Shown here: positions 45,225 to 55,950 of the stretch, piece after piece
How positions within the stretch are numbered: position 1 is the first letter of the stretch
Layout of the letters: the number at the start of each line of letters is the position of its first letter
Origin: Riptortus pedestris
Lineage: Eukaryota > Arthropoda > Insecta > Hemiptera > Alydidae
NCBI GenBank assembly: GCA_019009955.1
Contig: CM032233.1
Coordinates: 84,310,501 to 84,374,500, forward strand
Length of the DNA: 64,000 nucleotides
Direction of reading: 5' to 3'
Made by a program: the position numbers and the translations under genes
Notes under the pieces: model-generated
The model's database searches: none
What the model was told of the DNA's origin: nothing
Seen by the model: the letters and a program-made list of their open reading frames with translations, nothing else

Positions 45225-45600
45225 TCTCGTCTAACAATACAAAACAATAAAATATGTAGATTGCATTACTATGGGCTAAAGACCAACGCTGTATAACTAT
45301 TTAGTTATTTCTTGACGTGAAAGGTACTTATCGAGAATATAATTGAATTATTAAGTCTTTATACAAAATATATTCCGTCCTTAACGCAATAAAATTCAAA
45401 GATCGTATTAATATGGCTTAAACACTATTATTATCTAATTATTGAATTATTTCTTGACATGAAAGGTACTTCTCATGAAAATAATTTAATATGAAGTATT
45501 TATATTATGCTTATTATATTTTATTTAATTATGAAGTATTTATATACAATATATTCCGTCCTTAACGCCAGTAAAATATAATATTATTATCGGTTATGAT
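45225..45600. repeat. Imperfect tandem duplication (~145-180 bp unit)
   Basis: ttatttcttgac(g/a)tgaaaggtac occurs at about 45305 and 45448, and atatattccgtccttaacgc at about 45368 and 45549. Confidence 0.65.
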
Positions 45601-45710
45601 CATGAAATAGAAGAATAGTCCTCTCTCAGCTCTATAATTATTGTTGTTCCAGTTTTAAGATTAACGTATTGCATTTATGCATTATAGAAAAAAAGAAAAA
45701 AAAAGCTTAA

Positions 45711-47174
45711 CCCTTAGTCCACAAGGTGAACTCAGTTACAATAACCACAAGGTAGGGTGGGATTCCACCCGTCTAGTTTATTTAATTGGTGGAGGGTGTG
45801 AATATACTAGAAATTATATGGATTTAGATATTTTATTTTATTTTGATGTCTAAAAGAAATTAGAAAATATTTTTTTAGAATTATTTATTTTTTTTTTATT
45901 ATTATTTTTTTTTTTTCAAGAACATACAAAAAAATCACATACTTAGGAACAAATGTTTCCATTGATCACAGGTTTTTTAATATATTCAAATAAAATTCTT
46001 ATAAACAAACAAGAAAACGAATCACATTCAGAAATCGGTCTTTAAGAAAATTTAAACGTATAAAAATATATACATCAATCATTGGAGAGACACTGTGGGC
46101 AAATTATATTTTTGTGCTCCCCACAATCACACATATTACATTTCGCACAAAATGCGTATCCTTTTCTGTCTTTGTTTACGTTGTTTTTTGAGCACGCATC
46201 ACATCTTCGAGGTTTTTTGGCAGGTGGATATTGATTATTTTTTTGATTCTCGCTCCCGTCATCTTCATCTACAATATTTACAATGGACAAACGCAGATCT
46301 TTCGAAATGTGGCTGCTAACCATCCTTTTTTTCATCAGGGGTTCCATTAATGATAAGGAGAGTGCTTTTATATACTTTCTTCGTTCTCTAGTGGAATATG
46401 TTTCTCCTCCAGTATTCCACTTGTAAAGAACGTAGGAGTTGTGGACTGCAAAATCCAACAGGCCGTAAAAATTCCTCATTGGCCAACGTCTCGTTTTACG
46501 TTTTGAGGTCTTTTCGTGACACAGTTGGTCAAATGCATCGACTCCCCCTTTAGTTACGTTATAAAATTCAATGATTTCTGGTTTTTGGGCTATTGAATTG
46601 ATTTCTCCAGAAGAATGCATTGTTGAAAACAGCACAACGTTTTTATTTTTTTTAGGGATAAATGAAACCAACATTTTTTCTGGTTTGAATACAAATGTTG
46701 ATGACCTTACAGGCTTGTTTCTTGTGTTTACCACGAATTCTGGAATTTCTTGGTCTGTGTTTGCTGATCAAGCAACTTCAATATTTCTCCAGGAGTCTTA
46801 AAATTTTTTTTTCTCCATATTTATCGAATTAATCTCAAAAAAATACGAAAAAAAACAATCCGTGCTGTTGAAATGTAAAGGAAATAATAAAACACAAGAA
46901 ATAAATAGTTACACTAAACACTAAGGTGGGGTGGGATCCCACCCGTAAGTTAATACGTAAACAACAAGGTGGGGTGATATACCACCCAAAAATGAAATTC
47001 GGTTCTATTACTACGTTTTGAGACAGTGCTCACTCACGTTACTCCTCTGACCTCAAGTAGGGGACTTGGTAGGAGGGTACCTAGAACCCCCACCCCCTAT
47101 GCCACATCGTTCTCCCACCATGCAAGGTCAATTGTGCTCTGGGTGAGATTCCACCCCACCTTGTGGACTAAGGG
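45711..47174 (-). mobile_element. piggyBac element, internally deleted, with intact TTAA ends
   Basis: Flanked by TTAA at 45707-45710 and 47175-47178. The termini are perfect inverted repeats starting CCCTTAGTCCACAAGGTG. Subterminal copies of a ggtggggtgggatnccaccc palindrome occur at about 45750, 46925, 46965 and 47140. The element is about 1.46 kb, against roughly 2.3-2.5 kb for complete relatives. It keeps the C-terminal half of the transposase (46075-46734) on the minus strand and what looks like its start region (near 46818). Confidence 0.95.
46075..46734 (-). pseudogene. piggyBac transposase, C-terminal 219 residues
   Basis: The frame reads FIPKKNKNVVLFSTMHSSGE, then NVTKGGVDAFDQLC, followed by KRKTRRWPMRNFYGLLDFA. 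GGVDAFDQ holds the residues equivalent to the last catalytic aspartate pair of piggyBac transposases (D447/D450 in the cabbage-looper protein), and the RKT-RWP motif follows as in the family. The last ~45 residues form the cysteine-rich domain (CDACSKNN, CAKCNMCDCGEHKNIICPQC), which in relatives binds zinc and the element ends. The earlier catalytic aspartates are deleted. Just upstream, EIPEFVVNTRNKPV continues the family's reading in the same frame until a stop at about 46770. Further upstream a separate frame from an ATG near 46818 gives an F-KTPGEILKLLD-like N terminus after a one-base shift in an A run. So start and end are kept with the middle lost. It cannot catalyse transposition alone. 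A domesticated PGBD role is unlikely given the TTAA-flanked ends. Confidence 0.92.
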
Positions 47175-47178
47175 TTAA

Positions 47179-47371
47179 GTACTTGCATTGTCAGCAGCCA
47201 TTAAATAGCAGTGATAACATACTAAGGTCTTTGTTCAGTAGTTTTATGCATGTTCTTATGCTGATACTTCGCCTTGACAAAGGTATTACAATTACGAAAT
47301 TGCAGACTAAAATGATATCTAGTTGTTTTATCACTGCCTGATAACCACATAAAATCAGTCTTATTCTTTTT
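47179..47371. other. No clear feature; possible Penelope-like tail
   Basis: cgccttgacaaaggtattac and aattacgaaattgcagac resemble a diverged Penelope terminal motif, but too weakly to call. Confidence 0.25.
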
Positions 47372-47469
47372 CAGCTATTGAGGTCGTACTCATGACAGAA
47401 TTTTCTTCAAATGTCCATCGATCCTACCTAGTAGATGACGAAAATGAGGTCCGTTCAAAACTGTATATA

Positions 47470-48313
47470 CAGTCGACTCTCGCTATCACGAAATTCCACG
47501 GGACTACCATTTTTGTTCGTGTTATGTATAGTTCGTTTTAGGCATAGTTGGAGTTATAGAGGTGAACTAAATGAAAATTCGTGTTACAGAGGTAAGAAAA
47601 TGTAGTGATTTATTCCCTACATCTTCTACAAATCTACATAATCTTAATATTTTAGGAATATTTAAATGAATTAAAATATGTATATATACATAATTAAAAA
47701 AACGGTAAAACACAGAAAACAGAAAATATAATATTAATTCCACTGATTAATAAGTCCTTAATCTTCCTTTGCTTAAAACTGAAAAACACTATCAGTTATA
47801 ATGTTGATTAAAATAAAAAAAAAACTTTGCTGTATCCCTTACTGCTTCAAAAATAAACACTTAACTTGGTACAGTATAATAAAAAATACTTACAGTAAAC
47901 ATAATAAATATCGTGTAAATCAGAGTAAACAGTACCGACCATATTACTGCAATCCCACTAGTAGTTGAAACATTCCGTTATCTGATAAGACTGTTAGCAA
48001 AACGTTTGTCAATCATATTCTCGATTGAAACAATTGAAGAAAACACACTGCCTGTACATCAGTGGTTTTTTTCTAAAAACATACGTAGAGTACGTACTGC
48101 AGCTTTGGCTTCTTTAGATGTGACATCTGCTGGTTCTTCATCCTCGTCAGAAGGAGCGCCTTCATCGTTGGCTAAGGAATCCAAAATATCGTCATCAGTT
48201 CGTGTTACGTATGGTAATTTCTTCGTGTTAGACAGGTTTTTCCAAGGGGATTAAAAATAATTCGTGATATCGAGGATTTCGTGTTATCGAGGTTCGTGTT
48301 AGCGAGAGTTGAC
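47470..48313 (-). mobile_element. Tigger/pogo-like element, copy 3, retaining transposase tail
   Basis: Reverse orientation relative to the other copies: left end CAGTCGACTCTCGCTATCAC, right end gcgagagttgac. It shares ~500 bp at the left and ~130 bp at the right with copies 1 and 2, but between them holds ~260 bp they lack, which encodes the end of a transposase. Confidence 0.85.
47978..48199 (-). pseudogene. Tigger-type transposase C-terminal fragment
   Basis: Minus-strand frame: DDDILDSLANDEGAP, an acidic SDEDEEPADVTSKEA stretch, then KAAVRTLRMFLEKN, a stop, and in the same frame VFSSIVSIENMIDKRF to a second stop at 47978. The order acidic patch, EA--A-R-LR-F-E, then an aliphatic helix ending in -IE--I matches the C-terminal tail of pogo/Tigger and jerky-type transposases, after the DDE domain. 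The DNA-binding and DDE regions are absent. It shows that the 47470 element and its shorter relatives derive from a Tigger-type autonomous element. An in-frame nonsense codon at about 48060 marks decay. Confidence 0.7.
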
Positions 48314-48747
48314 GTCAGTTAACGCTCTAGCGGTCGCAATTTTTGTTTGATCGTTACGAAACTCGATATTTAAAAGTTTTATTTACAAAGGAAGACCAAG
48401 TTTGTTGACGACTAAAATCGGACCAGTGGGAGGTGGTGGGGTTTAGAGGGGGAGATTTTCGAAAATTTAAAATATCTCCGTTGTTATGCGTCTGATCGGA
48501 AAATTGTATAGAACTTATCTTATTGCAAATGTAATGTTCTATAAATGTCGTTATGTACATTTTTTCAATATCTTGATTTTTATCCGGGATCTTTGTATTT
48601 TTTTAGTTTTCGGTCTTCAGTAAACCCCCTCTTCTAGTCCTTTCATATTGACAAGAAGCTGTTATATTGTGAAGAACTTTATTTGAAGCCTAAATACCAA
48701 ATATTTTTTTCATTGAACATTCCTTCTAAACCATTGAAGAAAAAAAA

Positions 48748-48855
48748 GTCCGTCACGCAGGGGCTGCGTAATTAAAGCAGATTTCCCACGTGAAATTTTA
48801 TTATACATAAATCTACATACTGGTAACACATAACACTCCCGTCAATATTAAGGGA
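48748..48855 (-). mobile_element. Family A 3' end (A42)
   Basis: gtccgtcacgcaggggctgc preceded by A8, then gcagatttcccacgtgaaat and tacatactggtaacacataa. Stops in variant-1 sequence. Confidence 0.8.
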
Positions 48856-49217
48856 ACATATCGCTCTTCCGAAGAACCATGATGTAACTGCCGTTTCATG
48901 ACTAATTGGGTCTTAATGATCACAAATCCTGAATGCCTATAGTGGACGTGATCGAATTTCATGTTTGACAGAAAAGAAACAAAATATTAGCAGCTGTGCA
49001 CTATAAAAGAAGGAACAACTTTGGCATATCAATGACGGAATTGATTCAAAAGTAATATTGATTTATTCCAAGACCGTTAAAATATAAAAGTAAAGAATAT
49101 TTCCTTTAAATGCCCCTTTGTCATTTTCTTTCCAGTAACTCAATTTATTTTCACAGTTAGTATATGAAATAATTTTGTTTCTTCTTTTAGGTCTCCTGTA
49201 AAATTGCAGTTTTAGCA
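48856..49217. other. No recognisable feature
   Basis: Single-copy-looking DNA. Confidence 0.4.
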
Positions 49218-49560
49218 GTTACATTATGAATATTTACTTCTCGGTTGAAATTCGAGATAAACTTTTTCCAAATTGGCCACTGTGCGTTGGTCCCTGAATT
49301 CACTTGAATGGGCTAGTTGGACTATAGGATGCATTTTCCTATAAATGTTAAGCTAATAAATAATAATGACTCCTAACTACATTATGAATATTTATTTCTC
49401 AGATGAAATTCGAGAAAAATGTTTTCCAAATTGGCCACTGTGCGTTGGTCCCTGGATTCACTTGAATTGGCAAGTTTGACTATAGGATGATTAAGCATAT
49501 AAATGCTTTAGCCAATAAATAATAATAACTCGTTACTACAGATTATGAATATTGAATCAA
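49218..49560. repeat. Tandem duplication, ~158-bp unit, two copies plus a partial third
   Basis: acattatgaatattta starts at 49221 and 49379, and a diverged start at about 49538. The unit contains ccaaattggccactgtgcgt and tggtccctg(a/g)attcacttga. Confidence 0.85.
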
Positions 49561-49779
49561 GTTATAAGGGATGTTAGGGTAATTGGTTCAAATAACCATT
49601 GCCGGCTATAGATTAAGCCCAAACTGTGTAGGCCTGCATCTCATTCACGGCCTCTGTGATTTATTCATTGTTTACCCTCATTAGGGCACAAATTCCGACA
49701 CATGGTAATCGGAAACTCGGCTTGCTCGCTTATAACTCACTCTTATTATGCACGCTCTTTCGCCTCTCACGCACACTCT

Positions 49780-49785
<6 letters not shown>
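49561..49785. other. No recognisable feature
   Basis: Single-copy-looking DNA leading into a microsatellite. Confidence 0.35.
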
Positions 49786-49835
<50 letters not shown>

Positions 49836-49852
49836 ACACACACACACATACG
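49786..49852. repeat. (CT)n(CA)n microsatellite
   Basis: Short CT run then about 28 CA units with two TA interruptions. Open frames across it are composition artefacts. Confidence 0.9.
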
Positions 49853-50094
49853 CACTTTCTCTCTCGCCTTCGCTTTCTCACAAGCGATCGTGGGAATACA
49901 CATACTAACGTATACAGTAAAGCATATCTATTGAACACATGCTGTCATTTTAACAGGAAAATATAACTATATATGTATTGCAATTTCTTCTCAAGTGCTA
50001 TTCCTCCTTAGTTCTAGGCTGTTCCTCTAATTGTTCTGAAGGGGTGTGGCTTCTGTCAAGAGTGATGGAGGACTATTGTATTGTACATATCACA

Positions 50095-50155
50095 CATTAC
50101 CAAATGCATTTAAATGCAGGCTGTAATATTCTCAATAAAATAAAAAAAAGAAAAA
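50095..50155 (+). mobile_element. 3' tail of the Jockey-like LINE (second copy)
   Basis: accaaatgcatttaaatgca, ggctgtaatattctcaataa and aataaaaaaaag match the 3' UTR of the LINE at 24359-24597. No coding sequence remains. Confidence 0.65.
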
Positions 50156-50457
50156 AATACATATATATGCATTACAGAGATCTTCTGCATCTGCCTGAAT
50201 ATACGTGTCGTCCTGAACAACATATATTTTGAAGTCATTCCGACTCCGGTTTTGATCTTAATACAAGTTTCTTTCAGAAACATATACGTCATTTTTATAC
50301 TCATGCTAGACATTGTTTAATCTGAAAACTCTACTCGGAAGCCAATGAAGATATGATTCTGATGAACACCATACACATATGGCTAAAGTGTTAAGCATTA
50401 ATTGAGAAGAGGTGATCTGGAGTAGGGTATCCTAGGCGAAGTGTACTCCAGTAGAAA
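50156..50457. other. No recognisable feature
   Basis: Single-copy-looking DNA. Confidence 0.35.
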
Positions 50458-50933
50458 ACGTCACCCAGGGGCTGCGTTCACTAAGCGGATTTCCCACGTA
50501 TTTGCATGTATCTCATATACTAAAGGTATCTTGAAAACAATATTTAGTATTTAAGCTTCGAATAATGTGGTTTATTTTATAACTTATGAGTATTGTTTAT
50601 GGGACATGAGTAGGAGTGGGGTTTCTCTGAAGGCAGAAAACTAAAAAAAGGACATATATCTCGGTTGATATTCAAGATAGATAATAAATGTATATAGTAA
50701 TGGTTTTAGGACATTCAATTTGCAATAGGATGGGTCCTATATAATTTAGCAATCCGCGGTAAATGAACGGAGATATTCAGAAGTTTCGAAATTCCCCTCT
50801 ATACCCTCCTCCCACTGGTCCGATGTCAGCCATCAATGAATCTTGTTTTTTTCTTTTTACATAAAACGATTAAATACGAAGGTAAACGAAGGTTCGTTTA
50901 TTTGGTAACGATACAACAAAAATTGCGACCGCA

Positions 50934-51001
<68 letters not shown>

Positions 51002-51136
51002 CAATTTTGAACGCACATCATTTTCGACATACACTAGATAGGATCGATGAATATTTGAAGAAATTTTTCGAAAATCGTGTCACTTGCACAACCTCAATAG
51101 CTGATTTCCCTAAATATAATATAAGGGAAATCTGCT
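50458..51136 (-). mobile_element. Family A copy A43, both ends present
   Basis: cgtcacccaggggctgcgtt, gcggatttcccacgtatttg, a body that joins directly to tgcatgtatctcatatac, C-rich tract, TA array 50936-50998, 5' block and a hairpin with a 10-bp insertion in its loop, ending aagggaaatctgct. Confidence 0.85.
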
Positions 51137-51233
51137 AAAAGTACTATACAGATATACCTTATGCAATTGAATTTGTTGCCAGTTTCTTTATAAACACTAT
51201 TCGCTTCTCTCCATTCTGCTGGTCTTTGTTTGC

Positions 51234-51262
51234 TGATTTCCCGTAATGGAAATCAGCTGATG

Positions 51263-51309
<47 letters not shown>

Positions 51310-51870
51310 TATGCTCCTGCGGTCGCAATTTTAGTTTGATCGTTACCAAACTTGATATTTAATCTTTTTTATGTAAAAATAAAGATCAAGTTCGTTAATG
51401 GCTGAATCAGGACCAGTGGGAGGCTTTAGAGGGGGTAATTTCGAAATATCTCCGTTACTGTACGTCGTAATCGAAACATTGTATAAAACCAATCTTCTTT
51501 TAAATTGAATAATCTATAAATGTTGTTCTATACATATTTTCTATAAAACGCTTCATTCCAAGGTTAAATACCAAATCTTGTTTCCAATATTCACATTCTG
51601 TTTACCCCCCCCCCCCCCTATTCTTTTGTTCTTGGGTTACTAAAATTTGAGTGATTAAGCTAAAAATGATTCTGATGCATTACAAATTACACCCCTAGCT
51701 GTAGTAAATAGTTTTTAATAAAATTAATATCTTATATGCCGATATAGTCCAGTAATTTTCTAGAATATTTCTATCTATGTATTCAGCTCTGAGATGTTGG
51801 CTGACCTGTTTGCTTACATTTTAAACGCTTTCCATTATGGAGGTTATTAAAATGTAAATTGACTGTCTTT
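51234..51870 (+). mobile_element. Family A copy A44, long variant, 3'-truncated
   Basis: gatttcccgtaatggaaatc hairpin, the 5' block deleted directly to a TA array (51267-51304), gctcctgcggtcgcaatttt, body, a C14 run at 51606-51619, cttgggttactaaaatttga and the Cys-free variant-1 region to about 51870. Confidence 0.75.
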
Positions 51871-51999
51871 GAATATGAAAAAAGGACCGACAAACTACCT
51901 TGAAGAGTTAGTATGCATTATTATTTTTTCAAAAGTGAGACCATTTCCTTGGGCTCAACTTTATTAGTAGCAGTTACTCTTCACCGCTTCTTCACATAA

Positions 52000-52110
52000 T
52001 TATCGCAGGTAAGAAAAAACGCCTCGTTCCTTCATAGCTGTTTATTCACTGCGACAGAGCGCTTTCAGGGCATACACCTCCATCATCAGTGCCCTCCTCA
52101 CAATGATGTG
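52000..52110 (-). mobile_element. Penelope-like terminal motif
   Basis: On the minus strand: gggcactgatgatggaggtg, tatgccctgaaagcgc, then tcgcagtgaataaacagcta. The CTGATGA...CTGAAAG layout is the same as at 52500-52560. Confidence 0.45.
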
Positions 52111-52169
52111 ACTGGGACTAAGGATTCCCTGTGACTCACAACACTAGTATTGAGAGTCCTTCACCATCC

Positions 52170-52363
52170 AGCACCTCAAAAATGGAAATATAATTCAACG
52201 GAAGGATCAAAAAGGTCAAACACCTCCACTCTTAAAACTTCTTTATTACAGGCAAAGTACTTTCGGGGCGAACCGTCCCATCATCAGTGCTCAATGAAAC
52301 AACATTTATACTTTCATAAACATGTAATATATATGAATAAATAAATGTAAAAGTCAAAAACAA

Positions 52364-52412
<49 letters not shown>

Positions 52413-52625
52413 TATATATAAAAAAAATTTTTAATATCGATACCTTTGTTGACTTTTACATTTATTTATTCAAATATATTACATGTTTCTGAAAGTATAA
52501 ATGTTGTGTCACAGAGCACTGATGATGGGACGGTTCGCCCCGAAAGTACTTTTCCTGTAATAAAAAAGTATTAAGAGTGGAGGTGTTTGACATTTTTGAT
52601 CCTTCAGTTGACAATGGACCTCCGC
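52170..52625. mobile_element. Inverted pair of Penelope-like terminal repeats
   Basis: The left arm (about 52170-52345, minus sense) and right arm (about 52455-52620, plus sense) are reverse complements with a few mismatches, separated by a TA-rich loop. Each arm contains gcactgatgatgggacggtt then cgccccgaaagtactt and a taataaa(a)aag tail. CTGATGA and CGAAA with a short stem between them resemble a hammerhead core, as reported for Penelope-like terminal repeats. Open frames in the two arms share residues only through this symmetry. Confidence 0.6.
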
Positions 52626-53170
52626 CAGCCAGCACAAATCCAGAGGGAAATATAATTATTTTAAGATACACCTATAGAAGTTATTCTCTTTAGCTTTCCA
52701 TTTCACCCACTCACCTCCCTAAGGGACAGCGACAGTTGTTATAGAAGTATTGAAACAGAAGACTAGAGGGTCAGGATGATATGGATGAACAGACATATTT
52801 CGAGTGAACAGTTGGCTGACATATGAGAAACAATTCGGCTTCTAATTTATTGTTATGTCCCATTGACTAGTTGGGTTGGATGTGTTATAAGTCTCAATGG
52901 CATTTGCCTAATAGAGGCTGGAAATGGCTCATAGCGCCCATTAATACTCAACATCAACATACAATCGCCGTCGACATGACAAACAGTTCTAAATTTCGTT
53001 AGCACTTCTTTCTAATATTGAATTACATAATTAGTGACGTTTTGTTTTCTTTTGGCAATTTTAGTCTTATTTTTCATATATTCTTTTTGTATGTGGTATT
53101 TTGGAACATAGGCTACTTTATATTTTTCACTTTTAGATCTAGAAAGCAATGACTTAGACATAAAAAAAAA
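52626..53170. other. No recognisable feature
   Basis: Single-copy-looking DNA. No supportable gene. Confidence 0.4.
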
Positions 53171-53657
53171 GTCCGTCACGCAGGGGCTGCGTAAACTAAG
53201 CAGATTTCCCTCGTGAAGTCTAGTAAAAGATAAATATACATACTGCTAACACAACACCACCGTGAATAAATACAAACGGAAATAAGAAATACAAAACCAG
53301 AACATATTTGCATGTATCTCGTATATAAAGGTCTCTTGAATACAATATTTGGTAATTATGATTCAAATAATGTGATTTATTATGTAGAAGAGTATTGTTT
53401 ATGTAACATGAGTAGAAGCGGCGGTTTGCTGATGGCTGAAAACTGAAACAGCTAATTTTATTTAATTTTTCGATCCGACATATGGTAACGGAGATATTTC
53501 GAATTTTCGATATTCGTCCCCTCTAAACTCCCCCTCCCCCTTGCCCGATTTAAACCGTTATCGAACTTGATATTTTTTTTTACATAAGACGACTAAATAT
53601 CGAGTCCCGTAACGATTAAACAATAAATGCAAACGCTAGAGTGGTAACAGACAAATA

Positions 53658-53721
<64 letters not shown>

Positions 53722-53866
53722 TACAGTTTTGATCGCACCTCATTTTCGTCATCTCCGGGGTTGGATCGATGGACATTTGAAGAAAACTTTTGAAAATCGC
53801 GTCATGACTACAACCTCAATAGTTGATTTCCCTTAAGGTGGAGATGGAGGTGGAGGAAGATGTGCT
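53171..53866 (-). mobile_element. Family A copy A45, both ends present
   Basis: gtccgtcacgcaggggctgc after A9, gcagatttccctcgtgaagt, body with an internal deletion, TA array 53657-53717, 5' block, and a hairpin whose second arm is replaced by ggtggagatggaggtggagg before tgtgct. Confidence 0.85.
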
Positions 53867-53904
53867 AAAAATTTCTATATTAAGCTACAGAGAGCTTAAT
53901 TTAA

Positions 53905-54260
53905 TGGTAATATTAATGTTTTCTTCTGTTTCAATTCTTTAATTTTAAATAAATTCTAAAGTAAAATCCGAAGAGTAGAATTGGGGAGTTTACTGAAGAC
54001 AGAAAACAAGAAAGTACGAATAACTTGCTTAATATTCGAGTTTCGAAAAAACAAAAATTGCAGAACGTCAGTAGTTTAAACATATTTGACCTATAACATT
54101 TTTCCGTACGGCTCATAATAATAAAGATATTTTGAATCTTCGCCCCCTTCCTCTATTCACCCCCATGTTATGCCCCATCCAATTTCAGCCATTAACGAAT
54201 ATGATCTTGAGTGTAGAGTAAAACGCTTAAAAATAGATCAAATACACATTTTATTGTTTA
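53905..54260 (-). mobile_element. Family A body fragment (A46), variant 2
   Basis: aaagtaaaatccgaagagta, aataacttgcttaatattcg, atttcagccattaacgaata, caaatacacattttattgtt. Confidence 0.7.
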
Positions 54261-54311
54261 GATCGTAAAATATTTATTCCCTTGAGTGTTTTATCTAATT
54301 GAGTGCGATAA

Positions 54312-54540
<229 letters not shown>

Positions 54541-54544
<4 letters not shown>

Positions 54545-54700
54545 TGTAGTTATTGTTTCTAGGAGTTTTGGTCAATTTTGGTGAAATAAATCTTAGTTAG
54601 CCTGAAGAAGAGAAAATAAAGATTCTCGAAATATCGGCATAAACTAAGATTTATTTCACCAACATTGCCCAAAACTCCGAAAAGAATAACACACCATATA
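54541..54700. mobile_element. Penelope-like hairpin insertion (two ~57-bp arms)
   Basis: Arms gttttggtcaattttggtga + aataaatcttagtt and their reverse complement, around gcctgaagaagagaaaataa and gattctcgaaatatcggc. The CTGAAGA...CTCGAAAT pattern matches the 21113-21469 insertion in layout. A single arm of this type lies at 7285-7335. Confidence 0.6.
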
Positions 54701-54761
54701 TAAATATATGGTCGAAAACATAAGCACAATTATAATAATAAGTAATGTAAAAATTTCTTTT

Positions 54762-54862
54762 AGCATATTTTCTTTAAGGAAATCCCATGAGATAGCACTC
54801 ATGAAGCGATATTAGAATGATTCTTCAAATGTCAATCGATCCAACCTAGAAGATGAAGAACA
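54762..54862 (+). mobile_element. Family A solo 5' end (A47)
   Basis: AGCATATTTTCTTTAAGG and 5' block to gaagatgaagaac, then an opposite-strand copy begins. Confidence 0.7.
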
Positions 54863-54864
54863 AA

Positions 54865-55950
54865 GTCTGCAGCGCATTAACTAAGCAGATTTCCCGAGTG
54901 AGTCACGTATTTGCATTTACCTCATAACGTAAATGTTCAATGAGAACGATATTTGGTATTTAGGCTTCAAATAATGTTTTTCATAATATAACAGCTTATT
55001 GTTGATATGTCGTGAGTAGGAGTGGGGATTTTGAAGGCAGAAAACTCAAAAATGCATACATAATTAATAGAGAACATTACATTTGCAATAATATTGCTAT
55101 TATATAAATTTTCGATCTGACTATTAATAACGGAGAAATTTGGAATTTTCGAAATTCCCACTCTAACCACCCCCTCCCTCTTCTGTTCAGAAATCAGCAT
55201 TTAACGAAGTTTATATGATTGCATAAAACGTTTATACATCACGTCATTGATAGCGATCAAACAAACATTACGACCGCAAGACTGTTAACAGACCGCTATT
55301 TTTAAATTCAGGCCTCCCTTACAACCCCCACTCCTGCCCGTTTCTAGAAATGTTGGCATGGTTTATTATAATGAAGGTGTTAGTGCTAATATACATACCG
55401 AGTTTTATTTAGTTCGGTTGAGTCGTTTGTGCCAAATAAAATTACTCACTTCCGCTATAGGTTTTAGCGTATATCTCGTTTATAATACGTTATACGAAAA
55501 AAGTATATATAACAAAAGTTACTCTAAATAAAAAAATAAACAACCTTTGTTATGTTCATACTTGCCGAAAAACCAATACGAAACGAAATATCGCTCTTTT
55601 TAATTATAGGCCTCCCTTACAACCCCCACTCCTGTTCATCTCAGAGAATTTTAGTATAGCCTAAAGTCTAAGTTGGGTTAGTTGTAATGTACATACCAAG
55701 TTTCATAAAATTCGGTTCAGCCGTTTATGCGTGAAAAGGTAACAAACAAACAAACATACACGAAAGAAACAAAATGCAGTTATGGTGTCTCTAACATGTG
55801 AAACGAAAAGTTATCGTGAAATTTCGCGAAAAAAATCAATCTACAGACAGAGGTTACAATTTTATATATATATGGACCTTTTTTCGTCATCTCCTGGGGA
55901 GAATCGATCGACAACCTCAATAGCTGTTTTCCCATAAAGGAAATCTGATA
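54865..55950 (-). mobile_element. Family A copy A48 with nested Helitron
   Basis: Diverged 3' end (gtctgcagcgcattaactaa, gcagatttcccgagtg), body, cgaccgcaagactgttaaca, Helitron H4 (55292-55875), then the shortened 5' block tggaccttttttcgtcatct to the hairpin end aaaggaaatctgat. Confidence 0.8.
55292..55875 (-). mobile_element. Helitron copy H4 (3'-truncated)
   Basis: On the minus strand it starts tatatatataaaattgtaac and ctctgtctgtagattgattt, carries two internal units (aggagtgggggttgtaaggg), and stops in the second one, without the terminal hairpin. Confidence 0.85.

Larger units (their letters stand above)
47372..48715 (+). mobile_element. Family A copy A41 with nested Tigger element
   Basis: 5' part from tcagctattgaggtcgtact (hairpin lost) to caaaactgtatata. 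Tigger copy 3 occupies 47470-48313, then acgctctagcggtcgcaatt resumes the A body through aaataccaaatattttttt. The 3' stem-loop is lost. Confidence 0.8.

Noticed and set aside
52150..52671. Two opposed frames sharing TEGSK-SNTSTL-T and KYFRGEPSHHQCS
   Set aside because: They are the two arms of the inverted Penelope-like pair read in mirror, not a gene family.
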